DNA of 64,000 nucleotides from Bordetella ansorpii (GCF_900078705.1 NZ_FKIF01000009.1:1-64000); one strand, 5' to 3'; shown: positions 8,409 to 17,171, counted from the first letter of the stretch. Notes: a model not told the origin generated them from the letters alone. Program-made: numbers and translations.

Positions 8409-10294
8409 TGCAAGGCTTCCTTGATCTGTTGCAGGGCTGAGGGATCTTCGATGGTGGTGAGATCGCCCGGGTCGCGGTTCTCGCACACGGCGACGATGGC
8501 CCGGCGCAGCACCTTGCCCGAACGCGTCTTGGGCAGCGCGCCGACAAAGCGGATGCGCGCAGGCCGCGCCACCGCGCCTAGCTGCTCTTCCACGACCCGC
8601 ATGATATCGCCTTCCAGCGCGCGCACCGCGTCGGCGCCCTCGATATCGTCGGGACGCTTGAGCACCACGAAGGCCATGGCCGCCTGTCCCTTCAGTTCGT
8701 CGGCCACCCCGACCACCGCGCATTCGGCCACGCCGGCATGGCTGTTGATGGATTCTTCGATCTCGCGCGTGCCCAGGCGGTGGCCGGCCACGTTGATCAC
8801 GTCGTCGGTACGGCCCAGGATGTACCAGTAGCCGTCGTCGTCCACCCGCCCCCAGTCGAAGGTGGAATACACCTGGCGGCCCGGGACGGACGTGAAATAC
8901 GTCTGCACGAAACGCTCGTCGTCGCCCCAGATGGTGGTCATGGCGCCGGGCGGCAGCGGCGGCTCGATGGCCACCACGCCCTTCTCGCCCGGCTCCAGGT
9001 CTTCGCCCGTGGCTTCGTCGACGATGCGCACGTCGAAGCCATAGGTGGGAAACGAGGGGCTGCCGAAGCGCGTGGGCACCCGTTCCACGCCCGGCTGGGC
9101 CGACAGGATGGGCCAGCCCGACTCGGTCTGCCAGTAGTTGTCGATGATGGGCTTGCCCAGGCCCTCGGACACCCAGCGGGCCGTCGGCTCGTCCAGCGGC
9201 TCGCCGGCCAGGTACACGGCGCGCAGCGAGGACAGGTCGTGGCGGCGCAGCAGCGCCGGATCCTGGCGCTTGAGCACGCGCACCGCCGTGGGGGCCGAGA
9301 ACAGCGTGTTCACGCCGAACTGCTCGACCAGCTTCCAGAGGATGGCGCCGTCGGGACGCACGGGCGTGCCTTCGTACAGCACCGTGGCCTGCCCGCCGAT
9401 CAGTGGGCCGTAGACGATATAGGAGTGTCCCACCACCCAGCCGATGTCGCTGGTGCAGAAGAAAGTGTCGCCGGGCCTGCCGTCGAACAGGTATTCCATG
9501 GAGGCGGCCAGCGCCACGGCATAACCGCCCGTATCGCGCTGCACGCCCTTGGGGCGGCCGGTGGTGCCCGATGTGTACAGCACGTAGCTGGGCTCGGACG
9601 ACTCCACCCATTGCACCGGCACCTGCGCGCCTTCGTGGCGGCGGCGCAGTTCGGCGTAGTCCAGGTCGCGGCCCGCCAGCGGCTCGAAGGGCACCAGCCC
9701 CCGGTCCAGCACGATGACGGCCGGCGGCGGCGTCCGGCACAGGCCCAGGGCCTTGTCGACCAGCGGCTTGTACGGCACGACCTTGCCCGCGCGCGACCCG
9801 CCGTCGGCGCACACCAGCACCTTGGGCGCCGCGTCGTCGATGCGCTGCGCCAGGTTCACCGACGCGAAGCCGCCGAACACCACCGAATGCACGGCGCCGA
9901 TGCGGGCGCACGCCAGCATGGCGAACACGGCCTCGGGCACCATCGGCATGTAGATCAGCACGCGATCGCCGCGGCCCACGCCCTGCTCGCGCAACATGGC
10001 GGCCACCGCGTTCACCTCGGCATGCAACTGGGCGCGCGTATAGATCCGCTGCTGGCCGACCTCGGTGGAGACCCAGGCCAGCGCGGTATGGCCGGCATAC
10101 TGCGGCAGCCAGCGGTCGACGGCGTTGTAGCAGAGGTTGGTGCGCCCCCCCACATACCAGCGCGCGAAGGGCAGGCGGCTGTCATCCAGCACTTGGGAGA
10201 ACGGCGTCTCCCAATGGATGCGCTGGGCCTCCTCGCGCCAGAATCCGTCCCGGTCATGAATGGACCGATAGTGGAAATCCCGAGTTCTTTCCAT
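8405..10294 (-). CDS. prpE: Propionate-CoA ligase (PrpE-like acyl-CoA synthetase)
   Basis: AMP-forming acyl-CoA synthetase of 629 residues, the size of PrpE, converting propionate, ATP and CoA to propionyl-CoA. The AMP-binding P-loop TSGTTGRPKG lies at about 241-250, and the C-terminal KTRSGKVLRR carries the lysine acetylated in this family. The N-terminal block around FARWYVGGRTNLCYNAVDRW resembles PrpE. Acetyl-CoA synthetase is the main alternative, but that family is about 20 residues longer and differs at the N-terminus. First gene of a leftward operon with the HbpS-like and UMF1 genes. The 295-base gap to the divergent NlpC gene should hold promoters for both; I see no unambiguous one. 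Confidence 0.9.
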   Translation of the reverse strand: MERTRDFHYRSIHDRDGFWREEAQRIHWETPFSQVLDDSRLPFARWYVGGRTNLCYNAVDRWLPQYAGHTALAWVSTEVGQQRIYTRAQLHAEVNAVAAMLREQGVGRGDRVLIYMPMVPEAVFAMLACARIGAVHSVVFGGFASVNLAQRIDDAAPKVLVCADGGSRAGKVVPYKPLVDKALGLCRTPPPAVIVLDRGLVPFEPLAGRDLDYAELRRRHEGAQVPVQWVESSEPSYVLYTSGTTGRPKGVQRDTGGYAVALAASMEYLFDGRPGDTFFCTSDIGWVVGHSYIVYGPLIGGQATVLYEGTPVRPDGAILWKLVEQFGVNTLFSAPTAVRVLKRQDPALLRRHDLSSLRAVYLAGEPLDEPTARWVSEGLGKPIIDNYWQTESGWPILSAQPGVERVPTRFGSPSFPTYGFDVRIVDEATGEDLEPGEKGVVAIEPPLPPGAMTTIWGDDERFVQTYFTSVPGRQVYSTFDWGRVDDDGYWYILGRTDDVINVAGHRLGTREIEESINSHAGVAECAVVGVADELKGQAAMAFVVLKRPDDIEGADAVRALEGDIMRVVEEQLGAVARPARIRFVGALPKTRSGKVLRRAIVAVCENRDPGDLTTIEDPSALQQIKEALQ

Positions 10295-10589
10295 GTATGT
10301 CTCCTGATATATTTCGGTAGCCTTTTGCAGCACGGCTTTACCCGGCGCCCGGCGTCCAGTTGCTCTTTTTGGTCTTATCGTGGCATGCCCAGCTTTCATG
10401 AAGCTTGCCGTGGCGCCCTCAGTCTCCCCGAGGATCGCGCCAAGATCAACCCGCATTTCCCGTAGAACCCTGCAAGATGTCTGCTTGAGACACACAGACT
10501 GTCACAATCGGTTTGGTAGAATCGCTGAATTGTTTGTTACCCTTCGGTGGCCCTTCCGGCCCCGACGCGCAGCTTTCTTCCCGAGAACA

Positions 10590-11276
10590 ATGCCTCAAAC
10601 CAGGCCCCATTCCTCGCTCTCAGCCTTCCACTCCCGCCGCGTCATGCAGTGGGTCCGGATGCTCGGTGCGATGGGATGCGTGGCGGTGATGGCAGGTTGC
10701 GCAAGCAGTCCCGGCAACGGCCCCCGTGCAGACCGCCTCTCCTACGAAGACAGCGGCGAGGGCGGCTTCGACCGCTACGATGGCGACTGGACCGCGTCCA
10801 ACGACCCCATCGGCGAACTGGTCTCCCAAAAGCTGGGCCGCAAGTCCGAACCCCGCCGTTCGCTGTCCCTCACCGAAGACAATCCCCTGGTCGGCGCAGC
10901 CCTCACCCAATTGGGCGTGCGCTACCGCTTCGGCGGCAGTTCGCCCGACACCGGCTTCGATTGCAGCGGCCTGGTCCAATACTCGGCCGAGCGCTCGCTG
11001 GGCCTGAAGCTGCCCCGCAACGCCGCCGAGATCGCCGGTTGGGGCACCTCGATCGCGCGCAACGAACTGCGCCCCGGCGACCTGGTGTTCTTCAACACCA
11101 TGGGCCGCCGTTTTTCGCACGTCGGCATCTACATGGGCGAAGACCGCTTCGTGCACTCGCCCAGCGCGGGCGGCCGGGTCCGCATCGAAGACATGAAGAT
11201 GGCTTACTGGAACAAGCGCTACAACGGCGCGCGCCGCATCTCCAACACCAGCGTGGCGTCGGCCCGGGCCGACTGA
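10590..11276 (+). CDS. NlpC/P60 family lipoprotein peptidase
   Basis: Predicted outer-membrane lipoprotein endopeptidase acting on peptidoglycan stem peptides. From the ATG at 10,590 it is 228 residues; the lipobox VMAGC places the lipidated Cys at residue 37, and an internal ATG at 10,644 would give a more compact 19-residue signal peptide, so the start is uncertain. The catalytic domain holds FDCSGLVQYS (nucleophile Cys125), FSHVGIYMG (His177) and a third polar residue near His189. This arrangement matches MepS/Spr-like D,L-endopeptidases. Monocistronic, followed by two strong hairpins. Confidence 0.92.
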   Translation: MPQTRPHSSLSAFHSRRVMQWVRMLGAMGCVAVMAGCASSPGNGPRADRLSYEDSGEGGFDRYDGDWTASNDPIGELVSQKLGRKSEPRRSLSLTEDNPLVGAALTQLGVRYRFGGSSPDTGFDCSGLVQYSAERSLGLKLPRNAAEIAGWGTSIARNELRPGDLVFFNTMGRRFSHVGIYMGEDRFVHSPSAGGRVRIEDMKMAYWNKRYNGARRISNTSVASARAD

Positions 11277-11301
11277 GCCCGCTTCGTGGCACGGCATGCC
11301 G

Positions 11302-11327
11302 ATCGGGCCCGCTTGCGCGGGCCCGAT
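11302..11327. terminator. GC-rich hairpin downstream of the NlpC/P60 gene
   Basis: A perfect 11-bp stem (ATCGGGCCCGC / GCGGGCCCGAT) with a 4-base loop, 25 bases after the NlpC/P60 stop. There is no T-run directly after it, so it may be a pause or mRNA-stability element rather than the final terminator. Confidence 0.45.
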
Positions 11328-11369
11328 GCCATTGGGCGCTCCGCGTGACGCCTCCGCTGGCGGAATGCG

Positions 11370-11405
11370 CGAAGCGGCCGGACGCATCGCGTTCCGGCCG
11401 CTTCG
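11370..11405. terminator. Second hairpin, likely terminator between convergent genes
   Basis: A perfect 13-bp stem (CGAAGCGGCCGGA / TCCGGCCGCTTCG) with a 10-base loop, followed on the plus strand by a short pyrimidine-rich TTGTCTC. It lies between the rightward NlpC/P60 gene and the leftward DUF2325 gene and could serve both. Confidence 0.6.
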
Positions 11406-11458
11406 TTGTCTCGCATCACGACCGCGGCGCAACCCGCGGTGCTCTTATCGGACGGTGT

Positions 11459-11800
11459 TCAGCGTGCGTTGGGACACTGCGCCGCATTGGCGCACAGGCC
11501 GCATTGCTGCAGGGCCTGCTGCATGCTGCACACCGAACGCCGACAAGCCACCACGCGGATGCCCGCGCGCTGGGCGGCGTGCCGGAAGGTCTTCATGACG
11601 TTGTGGCCCAGGAAATCCGTCAGCAGGATCACCAGTTGCGTGCCCGACGGCAACTGCAGCGTCTTCTTTTGATGCGAGGGATCACGGCCGCTGATGTGAT
11701 GCGTGATCGAGATGTTGTGACCCTTCAGAAGGTCGGGAATGTTGCCGAGCCTGTCGGCGCCCACTATCACTGCACTCAGCCCTGCCGCCACTGCCACCAT
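11459..11800 (-). CDS. DUF2325 domain protein
   Basis: Small protein of 113 residues belonging to DUF2325. Conserved features seen are VIVGADRLGNIPDLLKGHNI near the N-terminus, HISGRDPSHQ in the middle, a Rossmann-like core VILLTDFLGHN and a Cys-containing tail (RRSVCSMQQAL, LCANAAQC). I choose ATG 11,800 because a GAGGGA ribosome-binding site lies about 7 bases upstream; a TTG at 11,815 would add five residues. The function is unknown. A Fur-box-like sequence 32 bases upstream suggests iron-regulated expression. Confidence 0.88.
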   Translation of the reverse strand: MVAVAAGLSAVIVGADRLGNIPDLLKGHNISITHHISGRDPSHQKKTLQLPSGTQLVILLTDFLGHNVMKTFRHAAQRAGIRVVACRRSVCSMQQALQQCGLCANAAQCPNAR

Positions 11801-11831
11801 GATGGATTCCCTCAATGTGTTTGAGACAGGT

Positions 11832-11850
11832 GTTAATGATAATGATTCCT
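11832..11850. promoter_or_regulatory. Fur-box-like operator upstream of the DUF2325 gene
   Basis: The 19 bases GTTAATGATAATGATTCCT match the classic 19-bp Fur consensus at 14 positions, including the central TAATGATAAT block. It lies 32-50 bases upstream of the DUF2325 ATG, where Fur would block the promoter when iron is plentiful. Confidence 0.6.
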
Positions 11851-11859
11851 ATTGTTTAG

Positions 11860-12228
11860 TCAAATTAAATGAGATCGGTTCTTATTTAATTTTTTAATGC
11901 CCCCGTCGATCCGATAGCCGAGCCCCTTGCGCCATCCAAAAAAGTGCCGGTGTCAAGTCTTTCGCGCAAATCACGCAGGGCTTGAAACCGTATATGGGGC
12001 AGTAGGTTAGCTCTTTTCGGGGCCGCTTTGCAGAACCGCGGCTTCGTCGGCTAGGAGCCACATAAGAGCGTCGGGAGAGAAAGCCGCATCGCACTGTGTC
12101 GTGCTGGATTGCCGAGGAACGGCGGGCCTGTCGCGTCATCATAGCCCAAGAGGCTTGGCGGCCTCCAGAATGAAGAACGCGCAGCTGAGGGCTGCGCGTT
12201 CGATGGATGCCGTTGGAATGCGATGCCA
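11860..12228. other. Chromosome/ICE junction zone, no convincing gene
   Basis: About 370 bases between the DUF2325 promoter and the last transfer gene. The left part (to about 11,900) is AT-rich like a chromosomal intergenic region; the rest is GC-rich and carries only the trb operon hairpin. The att core recalled for Tn4371-type ICEs (TTTTTCAT) is not found exactly; the closest stretch is TTTTTTAAT near 11,889. The 112-codon open frame at 11,894-12,232 looks non-coding. The exact end of the ICE cannot be fixed without the other end. Confidence 0.45.
12175..12201 (-). terminator. Terminator-like hairpin at the end of the trb operon
   Basis: A perfect 11-bp stem (GAACGCGCAGC / GCTGCGCGTTC) with a 5-base loop lies 28 bases after the DUF2274 stop in the direction of trb transcription. 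Read on the minus strand it is followed by a T-rich TTCATTCTGG, consistent with an intrinsic terminator. Confidence 0.65.
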
Positions 12229-12474
12229 TCATGTAGGCTTTGATGGCGCGCTCCGGGTCGTCGTGCCCTTCCTGAATCCCCGATCCCCCGCCATGAACGC
12301 CTCCAGCATGTGCGGGATCAACTTCTCTGCATCGACTGCTTCGCCATATGCCTGCGCGTGCAGCGCGGCGTAGCGGTCGAGGTCGGCTTTCAGGCTGGCC
12401 GGGCAGGCAAAGGTCAGCTTGACGTTCTCGGTCTTGGGCAGCGGCCCGAGCCGCAGCTTCTTGGTCGCGCTCAT
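12229..12474 (-). CDS. DUF2274 family protein
   Basis: An 81-residue protein starting MSATKKLRLGPLPKTENVKL, the DUF2274 signature; genes of this family regularly follow trbI in Tn4371-like ICEs. The start overlaps the trbI stop (ATGA at 12,471-12,474), so it is the final gene of the transfer operon. The middle (ASLKADLDRYAALHAQAYGE) resembles a short ribbon-helix-helix-like segment, but no function is established. Confidence 0.9.
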   Translation of the reverse strand: MSATKKLRLGPLPKTENVKLTFACPASLKADLDRYAALHAQAYGEAVDAEKLIPHMLEAFMAGDRGFRKGTTTRSAPSKPT

Positions 12475-13742
12475 TGCGAAGCTCCCCGATTGAAGAACAG
12501 CGGCTGGTAGGGCCGCAGCACTAGATCCCGGTTGACGATGATCCGCACCGGCAGGCCCGGCCGCTCGGTCAGCGTCGGCTGGATGTTCATGTTGCGCCGG
12601 GTGATCTCCTGGCCGACCTGATTGATGCCGTCCTGGGCGCTGTCGCGCCCGGCGATGACGATGCGGTTGCCGTCCTGGCGGTTCTCCGGCGCGGCCAGCT
12701 CGGCTCCGACGCCCAGCAGCGTCGTCAGCACCGCGCCCGCGACGATGCGATTCCAATGCCAATCCACGTCATCCTCTAGACCGGAATAGCCGGCTGGATC
12801 GGTGCCGACAAGGTTGTCGAGCGTCAGCGAGGACGTGTCGGGCAGGATGATCCGGTTCCACACCACCTGCACGCGGCTCTGCCCGTAGCTGACCTGGCTG
12901 TTGTAGCGCCCGAGGATGCGCGACCCCTGCGGGATCAGCAGGTACTTGCCTGTAGCCGTGTCATAGACCGGCTCCGTCACCGTGGCGATCACGTCGCCCG
13001 GCAAGTCCGACTTGATGCCCGTCACCAGCGCGCCCGCGATCACGGTTCCAGCCATCACCTGATAGGGCGACGCCGGCAGCGCCAGATTGCCGGAATTGCG
13101 GGTTTCCGTAGAACCGGCTTTCAGGAACGCCTCCTTCTGGTCTTGCCGGTTCTGCACGGCGGTCGGGTCGCCAGGCTGCGCCGCCGTCGAGGCCGACCCG
13201 GCTGCGAGCGGGTCGAAGGCCGCGAGCGCGCTTGCACCACCAGGCGCACCCGGCGTCGCCTGCGCCACCGCGGCGGTGGGGCCTTGGCCGCCCGAACGGA
13301 AGAACACCGACGAAGCCGCAGCGGCTTCTTCCTCCTTGCGCAAGGCATCGTTGGGATGGTGGCCGGGGGCCGCGTAAGCGGCCACGGCCGGCTGCTGCGA
13401 GTTCACGATGGCCGGGCCAAGATCGCCCGGCAGCGGCGGCCCCAACTCGGGCACCTTCGGCTGCAGCTTCGAGTAGTCGGCCGGCAGGCCGTCCAGCCCT
13501 TCGGACTTCGAGACGCGATCGACGTTGTAAAGCTCGGGCTGCTCGCCCGCGCTGCGCCGCTGCGGTTGCAACGACCAGATCGTGGCTCCGAGCACGGCGA
13601 CCGACAGGCCGCCGACGAGGATGGCCAGCGTGCGCCGGTTCAGGCGCGTGACCGGGCGCGGCTGGGCGCGCAGCGCCAACGCCTCGGGCGCGACCTTGCC
13701 CGCTTGCGGCCTGGCGAGGTCGGGGGTGTCGTCCTGGATCAT
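12471..13742 (-). CDS. trbI: Conjugal transfer protein TrbI (VirB10-like)
   Basis: VirB10-type scaffold of the mating-pair apparatus, 423 residues, spanning from the inner membrane to the outer-membrane ring. It has a cytoplasmic N-terminus, one transmembrane helix at about residues 39-57 (TLAILVGGLSVAVLGATIW), a long Pro/Ala/Gln-rich periplasmic linker and a C-terminal TrbI beta-barrel domain. That domain holds the conserved PQGSRILGRYNSQVSYGQSR region. Four-base overlap with DUF2274 downstream; trbG ends 2 bases upstream. Confidence 0.96.
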   Translation of the reverse strand: MIQDDTPDLARPQAGKVAPEALALRAQPRPVTRLNRRTLAILVGGLSVAVLGATIWSLQPQRRSAGEQPELYNVDRVSKSEGLDGLPADYSKLQPKVPELGPPLPGDLGPAIVNSQQPAVAAYAAPGHHPNDALRKEEEAAAASSVFFRSGGQGPTAAVAQATPGAPGGASALAAFDPLAAGSASTAAQPGDPTAVQNRQDQKEAFLKAGSTETRNSGNLALPASPYQVMAGTVIAGALVTGIKSDLPGDVIATVTEPVYDTATGKYLLIPQGSRILGRYNSQVSYGQSRVQVVWNRIILPDTSSLTLDNLVGTDPAGYSGLEDDVDWHWNRIVAGAVLTTLLGVGAELAAPENRQDGNRIVIAGRDSAQDGINQVGQEITRRNMNIQPTLTERPGLPVRIIVNRDLVLRPYQPLFFNRGASQ

Positions 13743-13744
13743 GG

Positions 13745-14737
13745 TCAGTTCCTCCGTGCCACGCCATCCGTGCGCTCGATCCGCACCATGGCGCCCTTGT
13801 CGCCGCCCAGGCGCAGCTCTGCCGCGCCAAAGAGGCGATCCACGATGTAGTACGGCGAGCGGAAGCGGTAGTTCACCAGTTGCCCGTCGCCTTCCGGCCC
13901 TATCACGAACAGCGGCGGCAGCTCGCCTTGCGCGATGCCAGCGGGGAACTGGATATAGACCTTCTGCCCGTCGTCGAAGGCGCGCAACGGCTTCCACGGC
14001 GGATTGCTGCCGCTGATTGCGTAGCGGAAGCGCAGGTTCTCTAGCGCCAGCCCGGCATCGACCGGCGCGGCGGCATTGGCCGCCTGCGCTTGGCGCTGTA
14101 GCGCCAGCATCCGGTCGCGCGGGTACTCCCAGGACACCGACGCCATCCACGTCTTTTCCGTCGAAGCCAGCTCCAGCAGGTACGTCCTGCGGCTGGTGGT
14201 GATGACGAGATTGGTCTTGAGGCCTGAGCGAATCGGCTTGACCAGCACGTTCACGCGCAGATCGGCACCGCTGCCGCTGGACGTGTCGCCCACGATCCAG
14301 CGCACGGTATCGCCAGCGGCCACCGTCACCAGTTCCTCGCCCGGCTGGAGCGAAACCACGGTCACGCGGCCCACGGCCGCATAGACCTGATAGAGCGCCC
14401 CGTCCGTGAAGGGCCAAACCTGAATCGCATTGACGTAGCCCTCGCGCGTGGGGGCTACGCGGGCCTCGGCATTGGCGCGCGAGACGCGCACCTTCTCGTC
14501 AGCCGGCTCCGGCGCAGGTTTGGCGTCCTCAGCTTCGGGCAACGGCTTCAACTGCGCCGGCATCGGTAGAACCTCGGGCACGGCCACCACCTCCACCGGC
14601 GCGGGCGGCTCCGGCAGCGGCTGGGCCTGCACCGGCTCATCGAGCGAGATGGTCGGCGGTGGCTTGCCCTGCGAGGCGCAGCCCACGAGGGCAAGCAGGA
14701 TCACCGGCAAAGCGGATTTACGGAAAAGATCATTCAT
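13745..14737 (-). CDS. trbG: Conjugal transfer protein TrbG (VirB9-like)
   Basis: VirB9-type outer-membrane core component, 330 residues. It begins with a lipoprotein-like signal (ALPVILLALVGCASQG, lipobox LVGC). A Pro-rich spacer with many PEP-like repeats follows to about residue 80, then the VirB9 beta-domain and a C-terminal region with YRFRSPYYIVDRLFGAAEL. The start overlaps the trbF stop by four bases. It would form the outer ring with TrbI. Confidence 0.95.
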   Translation of the reverse strand: MNDLFRKSALPVILLALVGCASQGKPPPTISLDEPVQAQPLPEPPAPVEVVAVPEVLPMPAQLKPLPEAEDAKPAPEPADEKVRVSRANAEARVAPTREGYVNAIQVWPFTDGALYQVYAAVGRVTVVSLQPGEELVTVAAGDTVRWIVGDTSSGSGADLRVNVLVKPIRSGLKTNLVITTSRRTYLLELASTEKTWMASVSWEYPRDRMLALQRQAQAANAAAPVDAGLALENLRFRYAISGSNPPWKPLRAFDDGQKVYIQFPAGIAQGELPPLFVIGPEGDGQLVNYRFRSPYYIVDRLFGAAELRLGGDKGAMVRIERTDGVARRN

Positions 14738-15438
14738 GGCTTGGCTCCTTCGGAAGAATCCAGTTCGCGGCTCCACGACAGGCCGTTGACGTAGATGCCC
14801 AGGGGGTTCTTGCGCAGGCGTTCTTCGGTGCGCGGCGGCTGGAGCACGATGGACACCACGGCCGTCCACCGCTCCAGGCCCGCCGCGGCGCCGTTGACGT
14901 AGCGGCGTTCCGTCCAGCGCACGTTGAAAGACGTGTCGCTGGCGCGCACGACGCTGGTGATCTGCACCGTCACCGACTCCTTGCCGATGCGCGCGAACGG
15001 GTCGTTGACTCGCGCGTAGTCGTTGAGCACGGCCGCGCCCTTGTCGGTCGTGTAATCGTAGGCGTCCAGCCAGTTCTGGCGGACGACGATGGGGTCGATG
15101 GACAGCGAGCGCACCAGCGTCACGAAGCGCGCGATGTGGTGCGCCGTCTGTGCATCGTTGGGCCGGTACGGCGTGGCGGCTTCGCCCACGGCGCGCACCT
15201 GGCCCGCGTTGTCCACCTCCACGACGTAGGGCGTCACGAAGGACTGCGCCGAGCGCCACACCAGGCCGCCGGCCATCAACAGCGCGAGCGTCAGACAGCC
15301 GAAGGCCATCAGGCGCCAGTTCTTCGCCTGCACGCGCGGCGAGCCGATACGGTCGTCCCACACCTGGCCGGCAGCTTGGTACGGCGTGGCAGGCTGCGGC
15401 GTGTCGGCATAGCGCACCTGCGGTTTTCTGAATCGCAT
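14734..15438 (-). CDS. trbF: Conjugal transfer protein TrbF (VirB8-like)
   Basis: VirB8-type inner-membrane assembly factor, 234 residues. A single transmembrane helix lies near residues 43-60 (MAFGCLTLALLMAGGLVW). It is followed by a periplasmic VirB8 domain with PYVVEVDNAGQVRAVG and the C-terminal block NPLGIYVNGLSWSREL that is diagnostic for TrbF. ATGA overlap with trbG downstream; 24 bases separate it from trbL upstream. Confidence 0.96.
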   Translation of the reverse strand: MRFRKPQVRYADTPQPATPYQAAGQVWDDRIGSPRVQAKNWRLMAFGCLTLALLMAGGLVWRSAQSFVTPYVVEVDNAGQVRAVGEAATPYRPNDAQTAHHIARFVTLVRSLSIDPIVVRQNWLDAYDYTTDKGAAVLNDYARVNDPFARIGKESVTVQITSVVRASDTSFNVRWTERRYVNGAAAGLERWTAVVSIVLQPPRTEERLRKNPLGIYVNGLSWSRELDSSEGAKP

Positions 15439-15462
15439 GGTCAGTTCTCCTTGTGAATCGCT

Positions 15463-16842
15463 TTACTCGTCGGAGCCGCGCAGGCTCGGGCCTTGCCCCG
15501 AGCCGCCACCGTCACCGCCGCGCAGCGTGTGCGCGGCGGTGGTCGCGGCGTGGGTGAGTTGCTGGCGGCGATGCAGCCGCTTGGCCCAGGCGGGTTGTTC
15601 CGGCTTCTGTGCAGCGGCGTCGCCTGCGGGGGCTTCTCCTGCGGAGGCTTGGCCGGCTGACGCGCCAGCGTCGGCCATCGAGCCATTCCAGCCAGCACGG
15701 AACGGAGCGGCCATCCGCTGCCCGGCAGCGGAAGCACGGGATGCAGCCGCGTATCCGGCGGCCTGCGCGCCGGTCTTGGCGACGTTGCCCAGGCCCGCCA
15801 TCGCGCCCTTTGCGCCGCCGCCAGCGGCGGCGGAACCGGCCTGGAACGCCGACTTCGCACTGCCGGCCGCCGTCGTGGCGGCGCGCGCACCGCTTCCGGC
15901 CAGCTTGGCGGCAGCCGGGGCCATGCGCGCGCCAGCAGCCACGGCGCCACCCACGCCCGTCGCGGCGGCGCCGATGGCGACAGCCGTGCCGGCAGCGCCG
16001 ACAGCAGCACCGGCCATTGCGCCAGCGCCGAGCTGCGGCGCACCGGACACGAGGCCCGTGGCGACGCCGGGGCCGAAGATCCCCAGCGCCAGCAAGGTGA
16101 GCGAGGCCAGCATGATGACCAGCGCGTGGTCGATGGACGGTTCGGCGGGATGGACTTGAAACTGCGCGAACAGGCCCGAGCCGATGCCCACGATCACGGC
16201 CAGCACCAGTACCTTGACGCCGGACGACACCACGTTGCCCAGCACCTTCTCGGCGAGGAAGCTGGTCTTGTTCCACAGCGCGAACGGCACCAACACGAAG
16301 CCCGCGAGTGTGGTCAGCTTGAACTCGATCAGCGTGATGAAAAGCTGGATCGCCAGCACGAAGAAGCACAGGACCACGACCAACCAAGCGAGGAACATCA
16401 CCACGATGGGATCGAGGTTCACGAACACCTCGGGAAACCCGGCCATCTCGCCGATCTGTTCCAGAATTGGCGCCCCGGCGTCGATGCCGGTCTTGGCCAG
16501 CCGGCCCGGCTGGAGGAAGTTCTCCATCGTGATGGCCGAGCCGGTGGCGGTGATGCCCAACCCGGCGAACGAGCGGAACACGATGCTGGCCAGCCAGTTG
16601 AAGTTGTTGAGGATATAGGCGAAGGCACCGACGTAGAGCACCTTGCGCAGCAGCTTGGCGATCACGTCCTCGCCCTGGCCGGTGGCATGGCTCATGGCCC
16701 AATACAGGCCGGCGATCGTCATGTCGATGACGATCAGCGTGGCCGTGAGGAACGCCACTTCGCCCCGCAGCAGTCCGAAACCCGAGTCGATGTAGGTGGC
16801 GAAGGTGTTGAGGAACTGGTCGATGATGGTCACGTCATTCAT
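15463..16842 (-). CDS. trbL: Conjugal transfer protein TrbL (VirB6-like)
   Basis: Polytopic inner-membrane channel component, 459 residues. About six hydrophobic segments occupy residues 20-260. The tail, from about 265 onward, is extremely Ala/Gly-rich and low-complexity (repeated GAAATG- and AAG-type units) and ends in a charged SDE. A long alanine-rich C-terminus is normal for TrbL/VirB6 proteins of this ICE family. The start overlaps the stop of the TrbK-like lipoprotein gene upstream. Confidence 0.95.
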   Translation of the reverse strand: MNDVTIIDQFLNTFATYIDSGFGLLRGEVAFLTATLIVIDMTIAGLYWAMSHATGQGEDVIAKLLRKVLYVGAFAYILNNFNWLASIVFRSFAGLGITATGSAITMENFLQPGRLAKTGIDAGAPILEQIGEMAGFPEVFVNLDPIVVMFLAWLVVVLCFFVLAIQLFITLIEFKLTTLAGFVLVPFALWNKTSFLAEKVLGNVVSSGVKVLVLAVIVGIGSGLFAQFQVHPAEPSIDHALVIMLASLTLLALGIFGPGVATGLVSGAPQLGAGAMAGAAVGAAGTAVAIGAAATGVGGAVAAGARMAPAAAKLAGSGARAATTAAGSAKSAFQAGSAAAGGGAKGAMAGLGNVAKTGAQAAGYAAASRASAAGQRMAAPFRAGWNGSMADAGASAGQASAGEAPAGDAAAQKPEQPAWAKRLHRRQQLTHAATTAAHTLRGGDGGGSGQGPSLRGSDE

Positions 16843-17159
16843 GGCGTGTCCTCCGGTTCGACGGGAACGGCCGGCGCCATGCCATCGGCCGATTCCTCGA
16901 AGCTCGGCGGGATCGGCGGCAGGTCGGGCAGCGTCAGGTATTCATCAGGCCCGGCCTGGCCAGAAAAGAAGCGCCGCCGGAAGGCTTCGGTAGCGGCGCG
17001 GCAGGCGTCCTCGCCCGTAGCCTGTCGGTCGGCCGCGCATTGCGCGCGCAATGCCTTGAGCCGCACGGGATCGGCGGCCAAGGCATCGGCAAGATTGTCG
17101 GCCGGCTGCTCGCTGCAAGCGGCCAGCAGCACAGCACACAGGACGAGGACACATCGCAT
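16839..17159 (-). CDS. TrbK-like entry-exclusion lipoprotein
   Basis: A 106-residue predicted lipoprotein: MRCVLVLCAVLLAACSEQPA has a clear lipobox (LAAC) at residues 12-15. The mature part has the small-exclusion-protein pattern of an ADPVRLKALRAQC helix, a second cysteine in GEDACRAATEAFRRRFF and a Pro-rich C-terminus. It sits between trbJ and trbL, exactly where trbK lies in trb operons, and overlaps trbL by four bases. TrbK proteins block entry of a related element into a cell that already carries it. Confidence 0.85.
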   Translation of the reverse strand: MRCVLVLCAVLLAACSEQPADNLADALAADPVRLKALRAQCAADRQATGEDACRAATEAFRRRFFSGQAGPDEYLTLPDLPPIPPSFEESADGMAPAVPVEPEDTP

Positions 17160-17171
17160 GGCGGCCTCCCG

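Noticed and set aside
11886-11896. TTTTTTAAT as the Tn4371 att core
   Set aside because: Differs from the recalled TTTTTCAT; a T-run in AT-rich intergenic DNA is expected by chance.
11894-12232. 112-codon minus-strand frame in the junction zone
   Set aside because: Composition is Arg/Ser-rich without conserved features, it runs through the trb terminator hairpin and ends at the DUF2274 stop region.
15463-15960. Ala/Gly repeats in the trbL tail as a tandem DNA repeat
   Set aside because: The DNA is degenerate GC-rich coding for an alanine-rich tail that is normal for TrbL; no exact tandem unit.
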